From the NCBI RefSeq assembly GCF_018129385.1, contig NZ_JAFCLN010000001.1, positions 620,001-684,000 on the forward strand: a DNA stretch of 64,000 bases. The letters run 5' to 3'. Origin of the DNA: Bradyrhizobium lablabi. Lineage in GTDB: Bacteria > Pseudomonadota > Alphaproteobacteria > Rhizobiales > Xanthobacteraceae. Position 1 is the first letter of the stretch. Each line of letters opens with the position of its first letter. Shown in pieces: positions 26,524 to 35,602 of the stretch. A program made the position numbers and the translations under genes. The notes beneath the pieces are model-generated. The model worked only from the letters and a program-made list of their open reading frames with translations. It searched no databases and was not told the origin of the DNA.

Positions 26524-26651
26524 TTTTGTAGGGTGGGCAAAACCACCGGGTCACGCGCGAATGCGCGCCCGATGATAGGCTCCGCGTGCCCGCCCATAAA
26601 GCAAATAAATGGTGGGCACGGCGCTGACGCGCCTTTCCTACCCCTACAAAA
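26524..26651. repeat. palindromic repeat element, TGTAGGGTGGGC family
   Basis: Ends TTTTGTAGGG and CCCCTACAAAA pair, as do the inner GGTGGGC/GCCCGCC-like blocks. It separates the flavin reductase-like gene from the TetR gene and encodes nothing credible. Confidence 0.75.
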
Positions 26652-26661
26652 TTGCGTGAAA

Positions 26662-27267
26662 CTATTTCGCCTGGCGCGGCTCAAGCGCCCGGAACAGGAA
26701 ATCGATCATCTGGTCGATCGTGGCGGTCGGCTTGTTGACGGCCTGGGCGATCATCTGCGGGTGGAAGAAGCGGATCATGCCGGTGCAGGTGCAGAGCGCC
26801 GCCAGCGGCACGTCGGGGGCCTCGAACTCGCCCGAGGCGACGCCATCGGCGATGACCTGTCCGATCATGCCGGTGACGCATTCGATATGGGCGACGCAGA
26901 CGTCCCAATCCTCTTCCATCGCGATCGCAACCATCTCGTGCAGCTTGGAATCGCCGACATAGCGCTCGGTGTTCATATGATTGATGGTCGTGAGCAGCTG
27001 GCGCAGACGGGGTTTTGCCGGACCGGACCCGGAGGCGATCCGGCGCGCCTCGGTTTCGACCTCGCCCATCAGGGCCCGGGCCACGCCCTCGTGGATCGAC
27101 TTCTTGGAATCGAAGAAGCGGTAGACGTTGGCCGGCGACATCCGCAATTCCTTGGCGATGTCGGCGACCGTCGTCTTCTGATAGCCGAGCTGCCGGAACA
27201 GACGCTCCGCCACCACGAGAATGCGTTCGCGGGTGTCAGTTTCGGCGTGTTCGGCGATCAGAGACAT
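26662..27267 (-). CDS. TetR-family repressor of the adjacent RND pump
   Basis: About 201 residues. The N-terminal TetR helix-turn-helix spans roughly residues 10-57: 'TRERILVVAERLFRQLGYQ', 'TTVADIAKELRMSPANVYR', 'FFDSKKSIHEGV'. The C-terminal ligand domain resembles AcrR/DUF-type sensors. It follows the RND pump gene by 19 bases on the same strand, so it is probably autoregulated as the last gene of the pump operon. The likely target is the dyad at 31596-31645. I prefer the ATG at 27267; a TTG at 27279 is also possible. Confidence 0.87.
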   Translation of the reverse strand: MSLIAEHAETDTRERILVVAERLFRQLGYQKTTVADIAKELRMSPANVYRFFDSKKSIHEGVARALMGEVETEARRIASGSGPAKPRLRQLLTTINHMNTERYVGDSKLHEMVAIAMEEDWDVCVAHIECVTGMIGQVIADGVASGEFEAPDVPLAALCTCTGMIRFFHPQMIAQAVNKPTATIDQMIDFLFRALEPRQAK

Positions 27268-27286
27268 GGCGGTACTCAATGTTCAA

Positions 27287-30200
27287 TTATTCTGCGGCTT
27301 CAGCAAGCGGAATTGCGTGCGGGCCGTCGGTGTGATGTTGCGGCGCGGCAACGGCTTTCTCGGTCGCGCCGCTCTCGTCGAGGCTCTTTCTGAACCAAAG
27401 CGCGTACAGACCCGGCAGGTATAGCAGGGTCAGGAAGGTTGCAACAAACAATCCTCCCATGATGGTGATCGCCATCGGGCCCCAGAAGGCCGAGCGCGAC
27501 AGCGGGATCATGGCCAGGATCGCGGCGAGCGCGGTCAGCACCACCGGGCGGGCGCGCCGGACGGTGGCTTCCACGATGGCTTCCTTGCGGGTCAGGCCAT
27601 GGGCGACGTCGGTCTCGATCTGGTCGACGAGGATGACGGTGTTGCGCATGATCATGCCGGCGAGCGCGATCAGGCCGAGCAGCGCCACGAAGCCGAACGG
27701 CTGGTTGGCGACGTTGAGCCCGAGCGAAGCACCAACGATTCCAAGGGGCGCCGTGAGGAACACCAGGGTCAGGCGCGAGAAGCTTTGCAACTGGATCATC
27801 AGCAGCGTCAGCATCACCAGCACCATCAGCGGGAACAGGATGAAGATCGAGGCATTGCCCTTGGCGGATTCCTCGAACGCCCCGCCCGGCTCGATCCGGT
27901 AGGCCGGCTCGAGATGGTCGCGGATCTCCTTCAGCTTCGGCCAGATCTGGTTGGTGACGTCAGGGGCCTGCACGCCGTCGACGACGTCGGTGCGCACGGT
28001 GATCGCCATGTCGCGGTTACGCCGCCACATGATCGGCTCTTCATGCGCATATTCGATCTTGGCGATCTGCTGTAGCGGCACGGCAACGCCGTTGCGCGAG
28101 GTGATGGTGAGGTCGCCGACCTTGCCGAGGTCGAGCCGCTCGCCAGGCACGGCGCGCGCGACCACGCCGACCTTTTCGATGCCGTCGCGGATGGTGGTGA
28201 CCGGCGCGCCCGAAATGAGCATCGACAGCGCCTGCGAGACGTCCTGCGGGGTGAGGCCGAGCGCACGGGCGCGGTCCTGGTCGACCACCAGCTTCAGATA
28301 AGGCGACTGCTCGTTCCAGTCGAGCTGGACTTCCTGGACGTTGGGGTTCTGCCGCATCACGTCGCGTACCTTGTAGGAGATGTCACGCACCGTGTTGGGA
28401 TCGGGACCGATCACGCGGAACTGGACGGGGAAGCCGACCGGCGGGCCGAAATTGAAGCGGTCGACGCGCACGCGAGCTTCGGACAGCGCGCCACCCGCGA
28501 CCGCCTTCTCGATCTTCGCCTTGATGCGCTCGCGCGCCTCGACGTCCTTGGAAACGATCACGATCTCGGCAAAGGCCTCGTTCGGGAGCTGCGGGTTGAG
28601 GCCGAGCCAGAAGCGCGGCGAGCCCTGACCGACATAGGCGGTGTAGGTCGCAATATCCTTGTCGTCCTTCAGCAGCGCTTCGGCCTTCTTGACGGAGTCT
28701 TCCGTTACCTTGAACGCGGTGCCCTCGGGCAGGCGCAACTGGAGGAACAGCTCTGGCCGCTCGGACAGCGGGAAGAACTGCTGCTGCACATGGCCGAAGC
28801 CGACGATGGAGGCGATGAAGATGCCGACGGTAGCCAGCACCACCTTGATGCGGTGATCGACGCACCATTGCACGATCGCGCGCAGGCCGCGATACATCCG
28901 GGTCTCATAGACCGCATGCGGATCATGGTTGTGGTGGACCTTGATGTTCGGCAGCAGCTTGACGCCGATATAGGGCGTGAAGATCACCGCCACGAACCAG
29001 GACGCGACCAGCGCGATCGCCACGATCCAGAAGATGCCGCCGGCATATTCGCCGACCGCGGAATTGGCAAAACCGATCGGCAGGAAGCCGGCGGCCGTGA
29101 CCAGCGTGCCCGTCAGCATCGGAAACGCAGTGGATTCCCAGGCGAAGGCGGCCGCGCGGACGCGATCCCAGCCCTGCTCCATCTTTACCACCATCATCTC
29201 GACCGCGATGATGGCATCGTCCACCAGAAGGCCGAGCGCGATGATCAGCGCGCCGAGGGTGATGCGGTGCAGGTCGAGCGACATCGTGTTCATGACGATG
29301 AACACGATCGCGAGCACCAGCGGCACGGAAGCGGCCACCACAAAGCCGGTGCGCCAGCCCAGCGCCACGAAGGAGACGAACAGCACGATGGCGAGCGCCT
29401 CGATGAAGGAGTGCACGAACTCGCCCACGGCATGCTCGACCACTTTCGGCTGATCGGCGATCTGCTCGACTTCGATGCCCTGCGGCACCGCCTTCATGAA
29501 TTCGTTGGTAGCGGCCTCGACGTCCTTGCCGAGCTCCAGGATGTTGGCGCCCTTGGTGGTGACGACGCCGATGCCGATCGCGGGCTTGCCTTCCTGGCGC
29601 GCCACGAAAGTCGGGGGATCGACGAAACCATGCGTGACGGTCGCGATATCGCCGAGCCGGAACACGCGGCCATTGCTTTCGACCGGCGTCTCGGCGACGG
29701 CCTTGGCGCCGTCGAGCGCGCCGGTGACGCGCAGCGGCACGCGCTGCGCGGAGGTTTCGACCGTGCCGGCAGGGGTCACGTTGTTCTGCTTGGCGAGCGA
29801 GTCGAACAGCGCTTGCGGCGTGATGCCGAGGGTGGCGAGTTTCGCGTGCGAGAATTCGACGTAGATGCGCTCGTCCTGGGTGCCGTAGAGATTGACCTTG
29901 GTGACGCCCGTCACCTTGAGCAGGCGCTGGCGCAGGCCTTCGGCCGCCTTCTTCAATTGCTTATAGTCGGCGCCGTCGCCGGTCATCATAAAGAGAATGG
30001 AATCGACGTCGGAGAATTCGTCGTTGACGTTGGGGCCGATCAGGCCGGCCGGCAACTGGCCCTGCACGTCGGCGATCTTCTTGCGCAAGAGATAAAAGAG
30101 ATAGGGAACGTCCTTTGCCGGGGTCGAATCCCGGAAGGTGACCTGCAATGCCGTGAAAGACGGCTTGGAGTAGGTCTGCACCTTCTCGAAATAGGGCAGC

Positions 30201-30427
30201 TCCTGAAGCTTCTTCTCGATGGGATCGGCGACCTGCGTCTGCATTTCCTGCGCGGTCGCGCCCGGCCAGATCGCGGAGACGTTCACCACCTTCACCGTGA
30301 AGAACGGATCCTCGGCGCGGCCGAGCTTCTGGTAGGAGATGAAGCCGGCGACGCCGAGCGCGATCATCAAGAACAGCACCAGCGTCGGATGGCTTACCGC
30401 CCAAGCCGAGAGATTGAAGCGCTTCAT
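27287..30427 (-). CDS. RND efflux pump inner-membrane permease
   Basis: A 1046-residue proton-driven transporter of the HAE1/MdtC-like RND family. The first helix is at residues 14-32, two large periplasmic loops follow helices 1 and 7, and there are 12 helices in all. Helix 4 reads 'IALGLLVDDAIIAVEMMV' with the proton-relay aspartate pair. The helix 10-11 region reads 'GFVALLGLIALAGMIMRNT'. It would work with the lipoprotein adaptor gene just upstream. No outer-membrane factor gene lies here. Likely substrates are toxic organic compounds. Confidence 0.93.
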   Translation of the reverse strand: MKRFNLSAWAVSHPTLVLFLMIALGVAGFISYQKLGRAEDPFFTVKVVNVSAIWPGATAQEMQTQVADPIEKKLQELPYFEKVQTYSKPSFTALQVTFRDSTPAKDVPYLFYLLRKKIADVQGQLPAGLIGPNVNDEFSDVDSILFMMTGDGADYKQLKKAAEGLRQRLLKVTGVTKVNLYGTQDERIYVEFSHAKLATLGITPQALFDSLAKQNNVTPAGTVETSAQRVPLRVTGALDGAKAVAETPVESNGRVFRLGDIATVTHGFVDPPTFVARQEGKPAIGIGVVTTKGANILELGKDVEAATNEFMKAVPQGIEVEQIADQPKVVEHAVGEFVHSFIEALAIVLFVSFVALGWRTGFVVAASVPLVLAIVFIVMNTMSLDLHRITLGALIIALGLLVDDAIIAVEMMVVKMEQGWDRVRAAAFAWESTAFPMLTGTLVTAAGFLPIGFANSAVGEYAGGIFWIVAIALVASWFVAVIFTPYIGVKLLPNIKVHHNHDPHAVYETRMYRGLRAIVQWCVDHRIKVVLATVGIFIASIVGFGHVQQQFFPLSERPELFLQLRLPEGTAFKVTEDSVKKAEALLKDDKDIATYTAYVGQGSPRFWLGLNPQLPNEAFAEIVIVSKDVEARERIKAKIEKAVAGGALSEARVRVDRFNFGPPVGFPVQFRVIGPDPNTVRDISYKVRDVMRQNPNVQEVQLDWNEQSPYLKLVVDQDRARALGLTPQDVSQALSMLISGAPVTTIRDGIEKVGVVARAVPGERLDLGKVGDLTITSRNGVAVPLQQIAKIEYAHEEPIMWRRNRDMAITVRTDVVDGVQAPDVTNQIWPKLKEIRDHLEPAYRIEPGGAFEESAKGNASIFILFPLMVLVMLTLLMIQLQSFSRLTLVFLTAPLGIVGASLGLNVANQPFGFVALLGLIALAGMIMRNTVILVDQIETDVAHGLTRKEAIVEATVRRARPVVLTALAAILAMIPLSRSAFWGPMAITIMGGLFVATFLTLLYLPGLYALWFRKSLDESGATEKAVAAPQHHTDGPHAIPLAEAAE

Positions 30428-30468
30428 CTTACCCTCCAGTAATGATCGCTGTTCTCATGACGCAGGAA

Positions 30469-31575
30469 TTAGAATGACAATGCCGACACGACGCGGACCT
30501 TCTGCGCCGGATCGAGCTTTTGCACGCCGAGCATGACGACCTTTGCGCCTTCATCGACGCCACCGGCGATCACGACATTGTCGCTGTCGTAGGACTTCAC
30601 CTTCACCGGCTTGAGCGCGATGCTGCCGTTATCATCGACCACATAGAGCGAAGGATCGCCGCCCTGGTTGTACAGCGCCGACAGCGGCAGCCTTGCGACG
30701 CGCTCGGTGACGGGGTCGCCGAGCGTCAGCGTCGCGGTCATGCCGAGCGAGACCTTTTCATCCGCCTCGGGGATCGAGAACTTTGCAAGATAGGTGCGCG
30801 TGGCGGGATCGGCCGACGGCGCGATCTCGCGCAGCCTGGCGGCGTACTTCTTGTTGGGCTCCGACCACAGCGTAACCGAGGCAACGCCATCCTTGGCGCG
30901 GCCGACCAGTGTTTCCGGGATCGCAACCACGGCTTCCTTTTCGCCGAAGCGCGCGACGCGGATCGCGGCCTGGCCGTTGGCAACGACCTGGCCGGGCTCG
31001 ATCAAGGTGGCGGTGACGACGCCGCGGGTGTCCGCCACCAGCGTCGCATAAGAAAGAGAGTTTTTGGTCAGTTCGACCGAGCGCTCGCCGCGATTGAGGC
31101 GCGCCCTCGCCTCGTCGGCCGCGGCGCGCGCCGAATCCATCTGCGCGTCGGTGGTCCAGCCCTTGGCACGGAGGTCCTTGGCGCGCTGTTCGTTGGCGGC
31201 GGCCTGGGCGAGCACGCCGGTGGCGGCGCGGAACTCGGCCTCGGCCTGCTCGGCCTGCAGCTTCAGGTCGACCTCATCAAGCGTAGCGAGCGGCTGGCCG
31301 ATATCGACCGTCTGGCCAACCTCGACCAGCCGCTTCGCCACCTTGCCTGGAACGCGGAAACCCATGTCGGCTTCGACCCGGGGCCTGATCGTGCCGACAA
31401 AACTACGTTCCGGCGAAGAGGCTTCGTATTTCACCGTGGCGACCAGGACGGGACGTCCCGGAACCGCCTTTTCAGCCGCTATCTCGTTGCATCCGCCGAG
31501 GGAAATCGCCGCAAAAGCCAGCGCTGCCCCGGTCAAGAGCTTGGAATAGCTGGACAAAACGGAACGGACGAACAT
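30469..31575 (-). CDS. RND efflux membrane-fusion lipoprotein
   Basis: A 368-residue periplasmic adaptor. The N-terminus has a lipobox, 'AISLGGCNE', with the cysteine at about residue 29 to be lipidated. A split lipoyl domain ('MGFRVPGKVAKRLVEVGQ' and 'TRGVVTATLIEPGQVVANG') flanks an alpha-helical hairpin, and beta-barrel and membrane-proximal domains follow. It bridges the pump to an outer-membrane channel. It is first in the adaptor-pump-TetR operon and has a dyad overlapping a TTGACA box upstream. Confidence 0.92.
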   Translation of the reverse strand: MFVRSVLSSYSKLLTGAALAFAAISLGGCNEIAAEKAVPGRPVLVATVKYEASSPERSFVGTIRPRVEADMGFRVPGKVAKRLVEVGQTVDIGQPLATLDEVDLKLQAEQAEAEFRAATGVLAQAAANEQRAKDLRAKGWTTDAQMDSARAAADEARARLNRGERSVELTKNSLSYATLVADTRGVVTATLIEPGQVVANGQAAIRVARFGEKEAVVAIPETLVGRAKDGVASVTLWSEPNKKYAARLREIAPSADPATRTYLAKFSIPEADEKVSLGMTATLTLGDPVTERVARLPLSALYNQGGDPSLYVVDDNGSIALKPVKVKSYDSDNVVIAGGVDEGAKVVMLGVQKLDPAQKVRVVSALSF

Positions 31576-31595
31576 CGGATCCTCCTCGGCTAAAA

Positions 31596-31645
31596 ACTGA
31601 TGAGAAGTGTCGTTTGTTCACTGATGAATGTCAATAATCGTCAGT
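31596..31645 (-). promoter_or_regulatory. promoter with probable TetR operator for the RND operon
   Basis: ACTGATGA occurs at 31596-31603 and again at 31620-31627; TCGTCAGT at 31638-31645 is its near-perfect inverse. A minus-strand TTGACA (31629-31634) lies between the two arms of the downstream dyad, so a bound repressor would block the -35 region. The TetR gene at the end of the same operon is the natural candidate regulator. Confidence 0.6.
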
Positions 31646-31695
31646 AGACACATGTCCGTGAGTTAATGAAGGGTTTATGACTGTTTCGCTCGGGG

Positions 31696-31796
31696 GCGCA
31701 TGATCCGGAAAAGTGGACACCGGTTTTCCGAAAAGATCATGCGCAAACAAAAAGCTAGAGCGGGATGACGATTCGAAGAAAAGTCATCCTGCTCTA
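31696..31796. repeat. double palindromic repeat, GCATGATC family
   Basis: The first palindrome runs from GCGCATGATC to GATCATGCGC (31696-31744) with the core GGAAAAGTGGACACCGGTTT. A second dyad, TAGAGCGGGATGAC and GTCATCCTGCTCTA (31756-31796), follows at once. Similar elements lie at 43662 and 59792. Confidence 0.85.
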
Positions 31797-31818
31797 ACCG
31801 GCGCGCCTCACCGGCAAA

Positions 31819-32691
31819 ATGGATAAAGTCCCGCAGACTTTGATGGGCTCCGCCATGGCTTCAAAAATCCGCTCGGCCATCGACTTCTACGACCGCCATC
31901 CGATCTCGGCGCAGATCATCCTCGCCAAACTCGAGGCGACGCGCGGGACGCTGGAGGGATTGCAGCCGGACGATCTGTTTCCGCACGACCAGGATCACTA
32001 TGGCGGACTCGCCGCCAATGATGCGCTGGCGAAGGCCGCGCGGATCGGCATCGGCAGCAAGGTCGTCGATCTCTGCGCCGGCCTCGGCGGTCCCGCCCGC
32101 TATCTGGCGCACCGCTTTGGCGCCATCGTCACCGGCATCGAACTGACGCCCGCCCGCGTCGCCGGTGCGGCTGAGCTGAGCCGGCGGGTGGGCCTGAACG
32201 GTCAGGTCCGCATGATCGAAGGCAATGTGATGGACCTGCCGCTTGCGGATGCGAGCCAGGACGCCGTGATCAGCCAGGAAGCGCTGCTGCATGTGCCCGA
32301 CATCGCGCGGGCGTTCGCCGAAGCGCATCGCGTGCTGCGCCCGGGCGGACGCATCGCCTTCACCAACTGGGTCGTGCACCGGCCGCTGCCCGAGGGGCAG
32401 CGGCAATTGCTGTGGGACGGCATGGCGGCCGCGACGCTGATCGGCATCGAGGCGCATGCCGGGCTGTTGCGCGCCGCGGGCTTTGAGATCGAGGCCGTCG
32501 AGGACGAGACGCCGGCGTGGGGAACTATCCTCGGCGAGCGGCTGCGCATGTATGAAAAACTTCGAGGCGAAGCCGAAGCGGCCGGCACGCCTTCCGGCCA
32601 TGACGATTTCTACCGCTCCTATGTGCTGTTCGTCGATCTCGTGCAGCGCAAGGAAATGGGCGGCGCGCGGTTTACCGCGGTGAAGCAGTAG
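31819..32691 (+). CDS. class I SAM-dependent methyltransferase
   Basis: A 290-residue enzyme similar to the sarcosine/cyclopropane-type small-molecule methyltransferases. The SAM motif is 'KVVDLCAGLGGPARYLA' (about 81-97), with the acidic ribose-binding residue in 'VTGIELTPARV', then 'GNVMDLPLADASQDAVISQEA' nearby and 'AHRVLRPGGRIAFTNW'. The substrate is unknown. In-frame ATGs at 31819, 31843 and 31855 are all possible and none has a clear ribosome-binding site; the conserved part begins after the third. It converges with the AraC gene. Confidence 0.8.
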   Translation: MDKVPQTLMGSAMASKIRSAIDFYDRHPISAQIILAKLEATRGTLEGLQPDDLFPHDQDHYGGLAANDALAKAARIGIGSKVVDLCAGLGGPARYLAHRFGAIVTGIELTPARVAGAAELSRRVGLNGQVRMIEGNVMDLPLADASQDAVISQEALLHVPDIARAFAEAHRVLRPGGRIAFTNWVVHRPLPEGQRQLLWDGMAAATLIGIEAHAGLLRAAGFEIEAVEDETPAWGTILGERLRMYEKLRGEAEAAGTPSGHDDFYRSYVLFVDLVQRKEMGGARFTAVKQ

Positions 32692-32722
32692 ATATTGCCC
32701 GACTGAGCCAACGTGCCCGATA

Positions 32723-33691
32723 TTACTCCGATCGACGGCGTGCGCGGCTGCGTACATCGGAGGGTGTCTCGCCGTAGCGGCGGGGGAAGCACTGGTTAAA
32801 ATAGGACAGATCGCCAAAGCCGCAGTCGGCGGCGATCGCGCCGATCGGCAGAGATAAGGAACCGGGATCGGCGAGACGGCGATGCACGAGCGTCAGCCTT
32901 GCCTGGAGCAGGAAAGACGAAAATGTCCCGCCCTCGCTTTCGAACAACTGCTGGACGTAACGGGGGCTCACACCCTGAACGCGCGCCACATCCCTGACCG
33001 ACAACGAGGCATCCCCGAGATGCGTCAGCACGTGCCGCTTCATCGAATCGAGCCGGGCGGCGCGCAGGCCTCGGCCACTGGCGAGTTCCATGCCGTCGCG
33101 CGTCGCCCCAAGCGCCAGAGCAACAAGATCGCAGATATGAAGGACCATCGCGCGCTGTAGGTTCAGGCCGGCGGCCGCGTGATCGGCACGGACCGCCGCC
33201 AGATAGGTTTTCAGGAGCCGCAATGCATCGGTTTCCGCGGGGATCGGTTGCAAGAAGCTGTCTTCCAGACGCTTGACCTGTGGCTTGAGAGCAGCGCGAG
33301 GGATTTTCACCGTGACCATCTTCTGGAGGGGCGAGAGGCTTTCAACCCTCGCTTTGTCCGCGCTGGATATCATGAGGGCCGGTCCCGCTCCGACGGTGAT
33401 CTGCCGCCCCAGTTGCGAGAACGACGTAGGAGTATTCGACCAGCCCAACACACAATCATCGTCGGATCGGCTGAGGTCGCGGCTCTTCTCGAAGCGATGC
33501 GGGGTGTAGCCGCCCCACATCACGCTCGCACCGGGAAGCATGCGGAGTTCAAGCTCCGCGCTGCATTCCGCGCTCAAGGGGACGATCTCCATATTGGCGA
33601 CGCCACGCCCGATCATCTCCCGGAACATCGTCAAGCGTTCGCGTTCGGGAAGCTCGGCCATCGAAAAGCGAAGTATCGACGATATGTTCAT
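32723..33691 (-). CDS. AraC-family transcriptional regulator
   Basis: A 322-residue regulator. The C-terminal AraC DNA-binding domain (about 220-315) has two helix-turn-helices: 'LSVRDVARVQGVSPRYVQQL' and 'IGAIAADCGFGDLSYFNQCF', followed by 'RRYGETPSDVRSR'. The N-terminal half resembles the AraC-binding-like sensor of NphR/FeaR-type regulators. The target is unknown; no divergent catabolic gene adjoins it. Upstream lies the RTX gene on the same strand. Confidence 0.87.
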   Translation of the reverse strand: MNISSILRFSMAELPERERLTMFREMIGRGVANMEIVPLSAECSAELELRMLPGASVMWGGYTPHRFEKSRDLSRSDDDCVLGWSNTPTSFSQLGRQITVGAGPALMISSADKARVESLSPLQKMVTVKIPRAALKPQVKRLEDSFLQPIPAETDALRLLKTYLAAVRADHAAAGLNLQRAMVLHICDLVALALGATRDGMELASGRGLRAARLDSMKRHVLTHLGDASLSVRDVARVQGVSPRYVQQLFESEGGTFSSFLLQARLTLVHRRLADPGSLSLPIGAIAADCGFGDLSYFNQCFPRRYGETPSDVRSRARRRSE

Positions 33692-33804
33692 TTCATGCGC
33701 TTGTCATATGCGGCAGCAAACCAGGCCTTCGATCGGCAGGCCAATCCAGCGGCTGAACGAAGCGCAGCCTAATGCGGACCGGGCATAGGCGGCAAGCAAC
33801 CGGC

Positions 33805-33829
33805 GCCGGGCCTGAAAGATCGGCCCGGC
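33805..33829 (-). terminator. hairpin downstream of the RTX gene
   Basis: GCCGGGCC (33805-33812) and GGCCCGGC (33822-33829) are perfect arms with a nine-base loop, 18 bases beyond the RTX stop codon. The following minus-strand bases are only mildly T-rich. Confidence 0.5.
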
Positions 33830-33846
33830 ACCGCGACCCGGTCTCG

Positions 33847-35400
33847 TCACAGCAGGATGAACTGCTCCATGGCGGATATGGAAGTGCTGGCGTAGTCCAG
33901 ACCGACAAACTCGACGGTGACGTCGGCATCGGTGTCGGGATCGAGATAGACCGTCAGCAGCACATCGCCATTGTCGCTCGCGGAGAGCGCCACCTTGCCG
34001 GCCTCCGTCGTGTTGAGGTCATGGTGGAAGAAAAGCTTGTTGCCGGCGACGAGGCTCTTGAGGCCGCTCAGATCGACCACGTCGTGATCCTTGATGGAAA
34101 AGTCCATGATCTGGTCGAACGAACTCAGCTCGACTGCGCCATTGCTGAACGTATGCCGGTCGACGTCTTCCGGCCGGAACTGGAACGTATCGCGGCCCGT
34201 CCCGCCCCCCATCTTGTCGAAGCCGAGCCCGCCGACGATCAAATCGTTGTCGGCACCGCCATGAAGGATATCGTCGCCGGTGCCGGCGAATATCTTGTCG
34301 GCACCCTCGTTACCGAGCAGCACGTCGTTGGCCTGGGTGCGCGTGTCGACGGTGCCGTCCACACCGGCTTCGCCGATGATGTCATCGCCGAGGCCACCGT
34401 GAACGGTGTCGTTGCCCTCCCCGGTCCAGATGATGTCGCCGCCGTCATCGCCCCAGACCTCGTCGTCTCCCTCGTCATCATAGATGACGTCGCTGTCACG
34501 GCCGCCGGAAAGCATGTCGCTTCCCCAGCCGCCATAGATGAAATCGACACCGGCGCCGCCATAGAGTTCGTCATGGCCAAAGCGGCCTTCCAGAATATCG
34601 TTGCCATCGTTGCCGTAAAGCACGTCATTCTTGCCGGCGCCCTTTACCACGTCGGCGAAATCACTGCCGTGGAACTCCAGCAGCTCGAAATTCTTCGTGT
34701 ACGATCCTTCGTTCTGCTGAAGGTAGAAGTCGAACGTTGAAGCTTGCACGACATTCTTGACGATCAGCTTGTCGAGAAAGCCATCGCCGCCGTCGGCATA
34801 GTCGCCAAGATCGATGGTGATCTGATCGTCACCGTCCCCGCCCAACGCTACATCGTTTTCGAAGTAGGTGAACGGGGAGGTATCGGAAACAAAGATGAAG
34901 TCGTTGCCGCTGCCGCCTTCGACCATATCGTGATCGCTGCCACCGAAGAGCCAGTCATTTCCCTTGCCTCCGACGATCCAGTCATTGCCGGCGAGCCCCC
35001 ACACGGTGTCGTTGCCGTCGCCTCCGATCAGAAGCTCGTCGTAAGGATACTCTTGTCCCGGATCGTGCGAGCCCGTGCCGGTCTTGGGGTTGAACTTCAC
35101 GAAATAGTAGTCGTCATCTTCCTGGTCATCCATATTGTCAGCGATGCGCTCGATATTCTCTTCGGTTTCTTCAAACTCGGTGAAGGGATCACTCCAGTAT
35201 GCAGGCCCGCGGATGCCAAAGTTGTAATCCAGGTCGCCGAACCCGAAATCGGGCGGATAGACCGCCCATGTTTCATTGTCGCCGATGATGAAATCGTTGC
35301 CGTCTCCTCCCCACACGATGTCGCGCGTACGCTCATCCGGACTCGCTATCAGGTGAGCATAGGTAACGCCTCCATTGGCAAGCTTGACGAGATTGGCCAT
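33847..35400 (-). CDS. RTX-repeat calcium-binding protein
   Basis: A 517-residue acidic protein without an N-terminal signal peptide. Glycine-aspartate nonapeptides of the RTX type occur in three blocks: near residues 31-40 ('GGDGNDFIIGD'), 125-175 ('GGDGNDTVWGLAGND', 'GGSGNDFIF'), and 255-400 ('YGNDGNDILEGRFG', 'GGLGDDIIG', 'GGADNDLIVGG'). The C-terminal 110 residues resemble the serralysin-type terminal domain ('TFQFRPEDVDRHTF', 'DQIMDFSIKDHDVVDLSG'). Such proteins fold on binding calcium after type I secretion through a C-terminal signal. No protease or other enzymatic domain is visible, and no type I secretion genes are nearby. Confidence 0.88.
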   Translation of the reverse strand: MANLVKLANGGVTYAHLIASPDERTRDIVWGGDGNDFIIGDNETWAVYPPDFGFGDLDYNFGIRGPAYWSDPFTEFEETEENIERIADNMDDQEDDDYYFVKFNPKTGTGSHDPGQEYPYDELLIGGDGNDTVWGLAGNDWIVGGKGNDWLFGGSDHDMVEGGSGNDFIFVSDTSPFTYFENDVALGGDGDDQITIDLGDYADGGDGFLDKLIVKNVVQASTFDFYLQQNEGSYTKNFELLEFHGSDFADVVKGAGKNDVLYGNDGNDILEGRFGHDELYGGAGVDFIYGGWGSDMLSGGRDSDVIYDDEGDDEVWGDDGGDIIWTGEGNDTVHGGLGDDIIGEAGVDGTVDTRTQANDVLLGNEGADKIFAGTGDDILHGGADNDLIVGGLGFDKMGGGTGRDTFQFRPEDVDRHTFSNGAVELSSFDQIMDFSIKDHDVVDLSGLKSLVAGNKLFFHHDLNTTEAGKVALSASDNGDVLLTVYLDPDTDADVTVEFVGLDYASTSISAMEQFILL

Positions 35401-35602
35401 GTATCGCTCCTCACGTTGCGTTGTCGCCCGTGCATCAGGGCATGCCGCTACGTCGTGAGCAGTGAGAAAGCAGTTCGATCAATGCTGGCAGTCGACAGCA
35501 AAAACACGTCGTAGTTCGCTCAGGCCCGCGCCGCAGTTCGCTGCGACCCGCATCGGCGCAGCGATCCGCGCAACGGCGCGTATGAGTTCCTGCGAGAGCG
35601 CG

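Noticed and set aside
26508..26684. N-terminal extension of the flavin reductase-like protein to 269 residues
   Set aside because: The extension runs through a palindromic repeat element and has no family similarity.
28790..30442. 550-codon open frame antisense to the RND permease gene
   Set aside because: Its Asp/His/Arg-rich composition and lack of motifs are typical of the complement of a GC-rich coding strand. The opposite frame is a complete RND pump.
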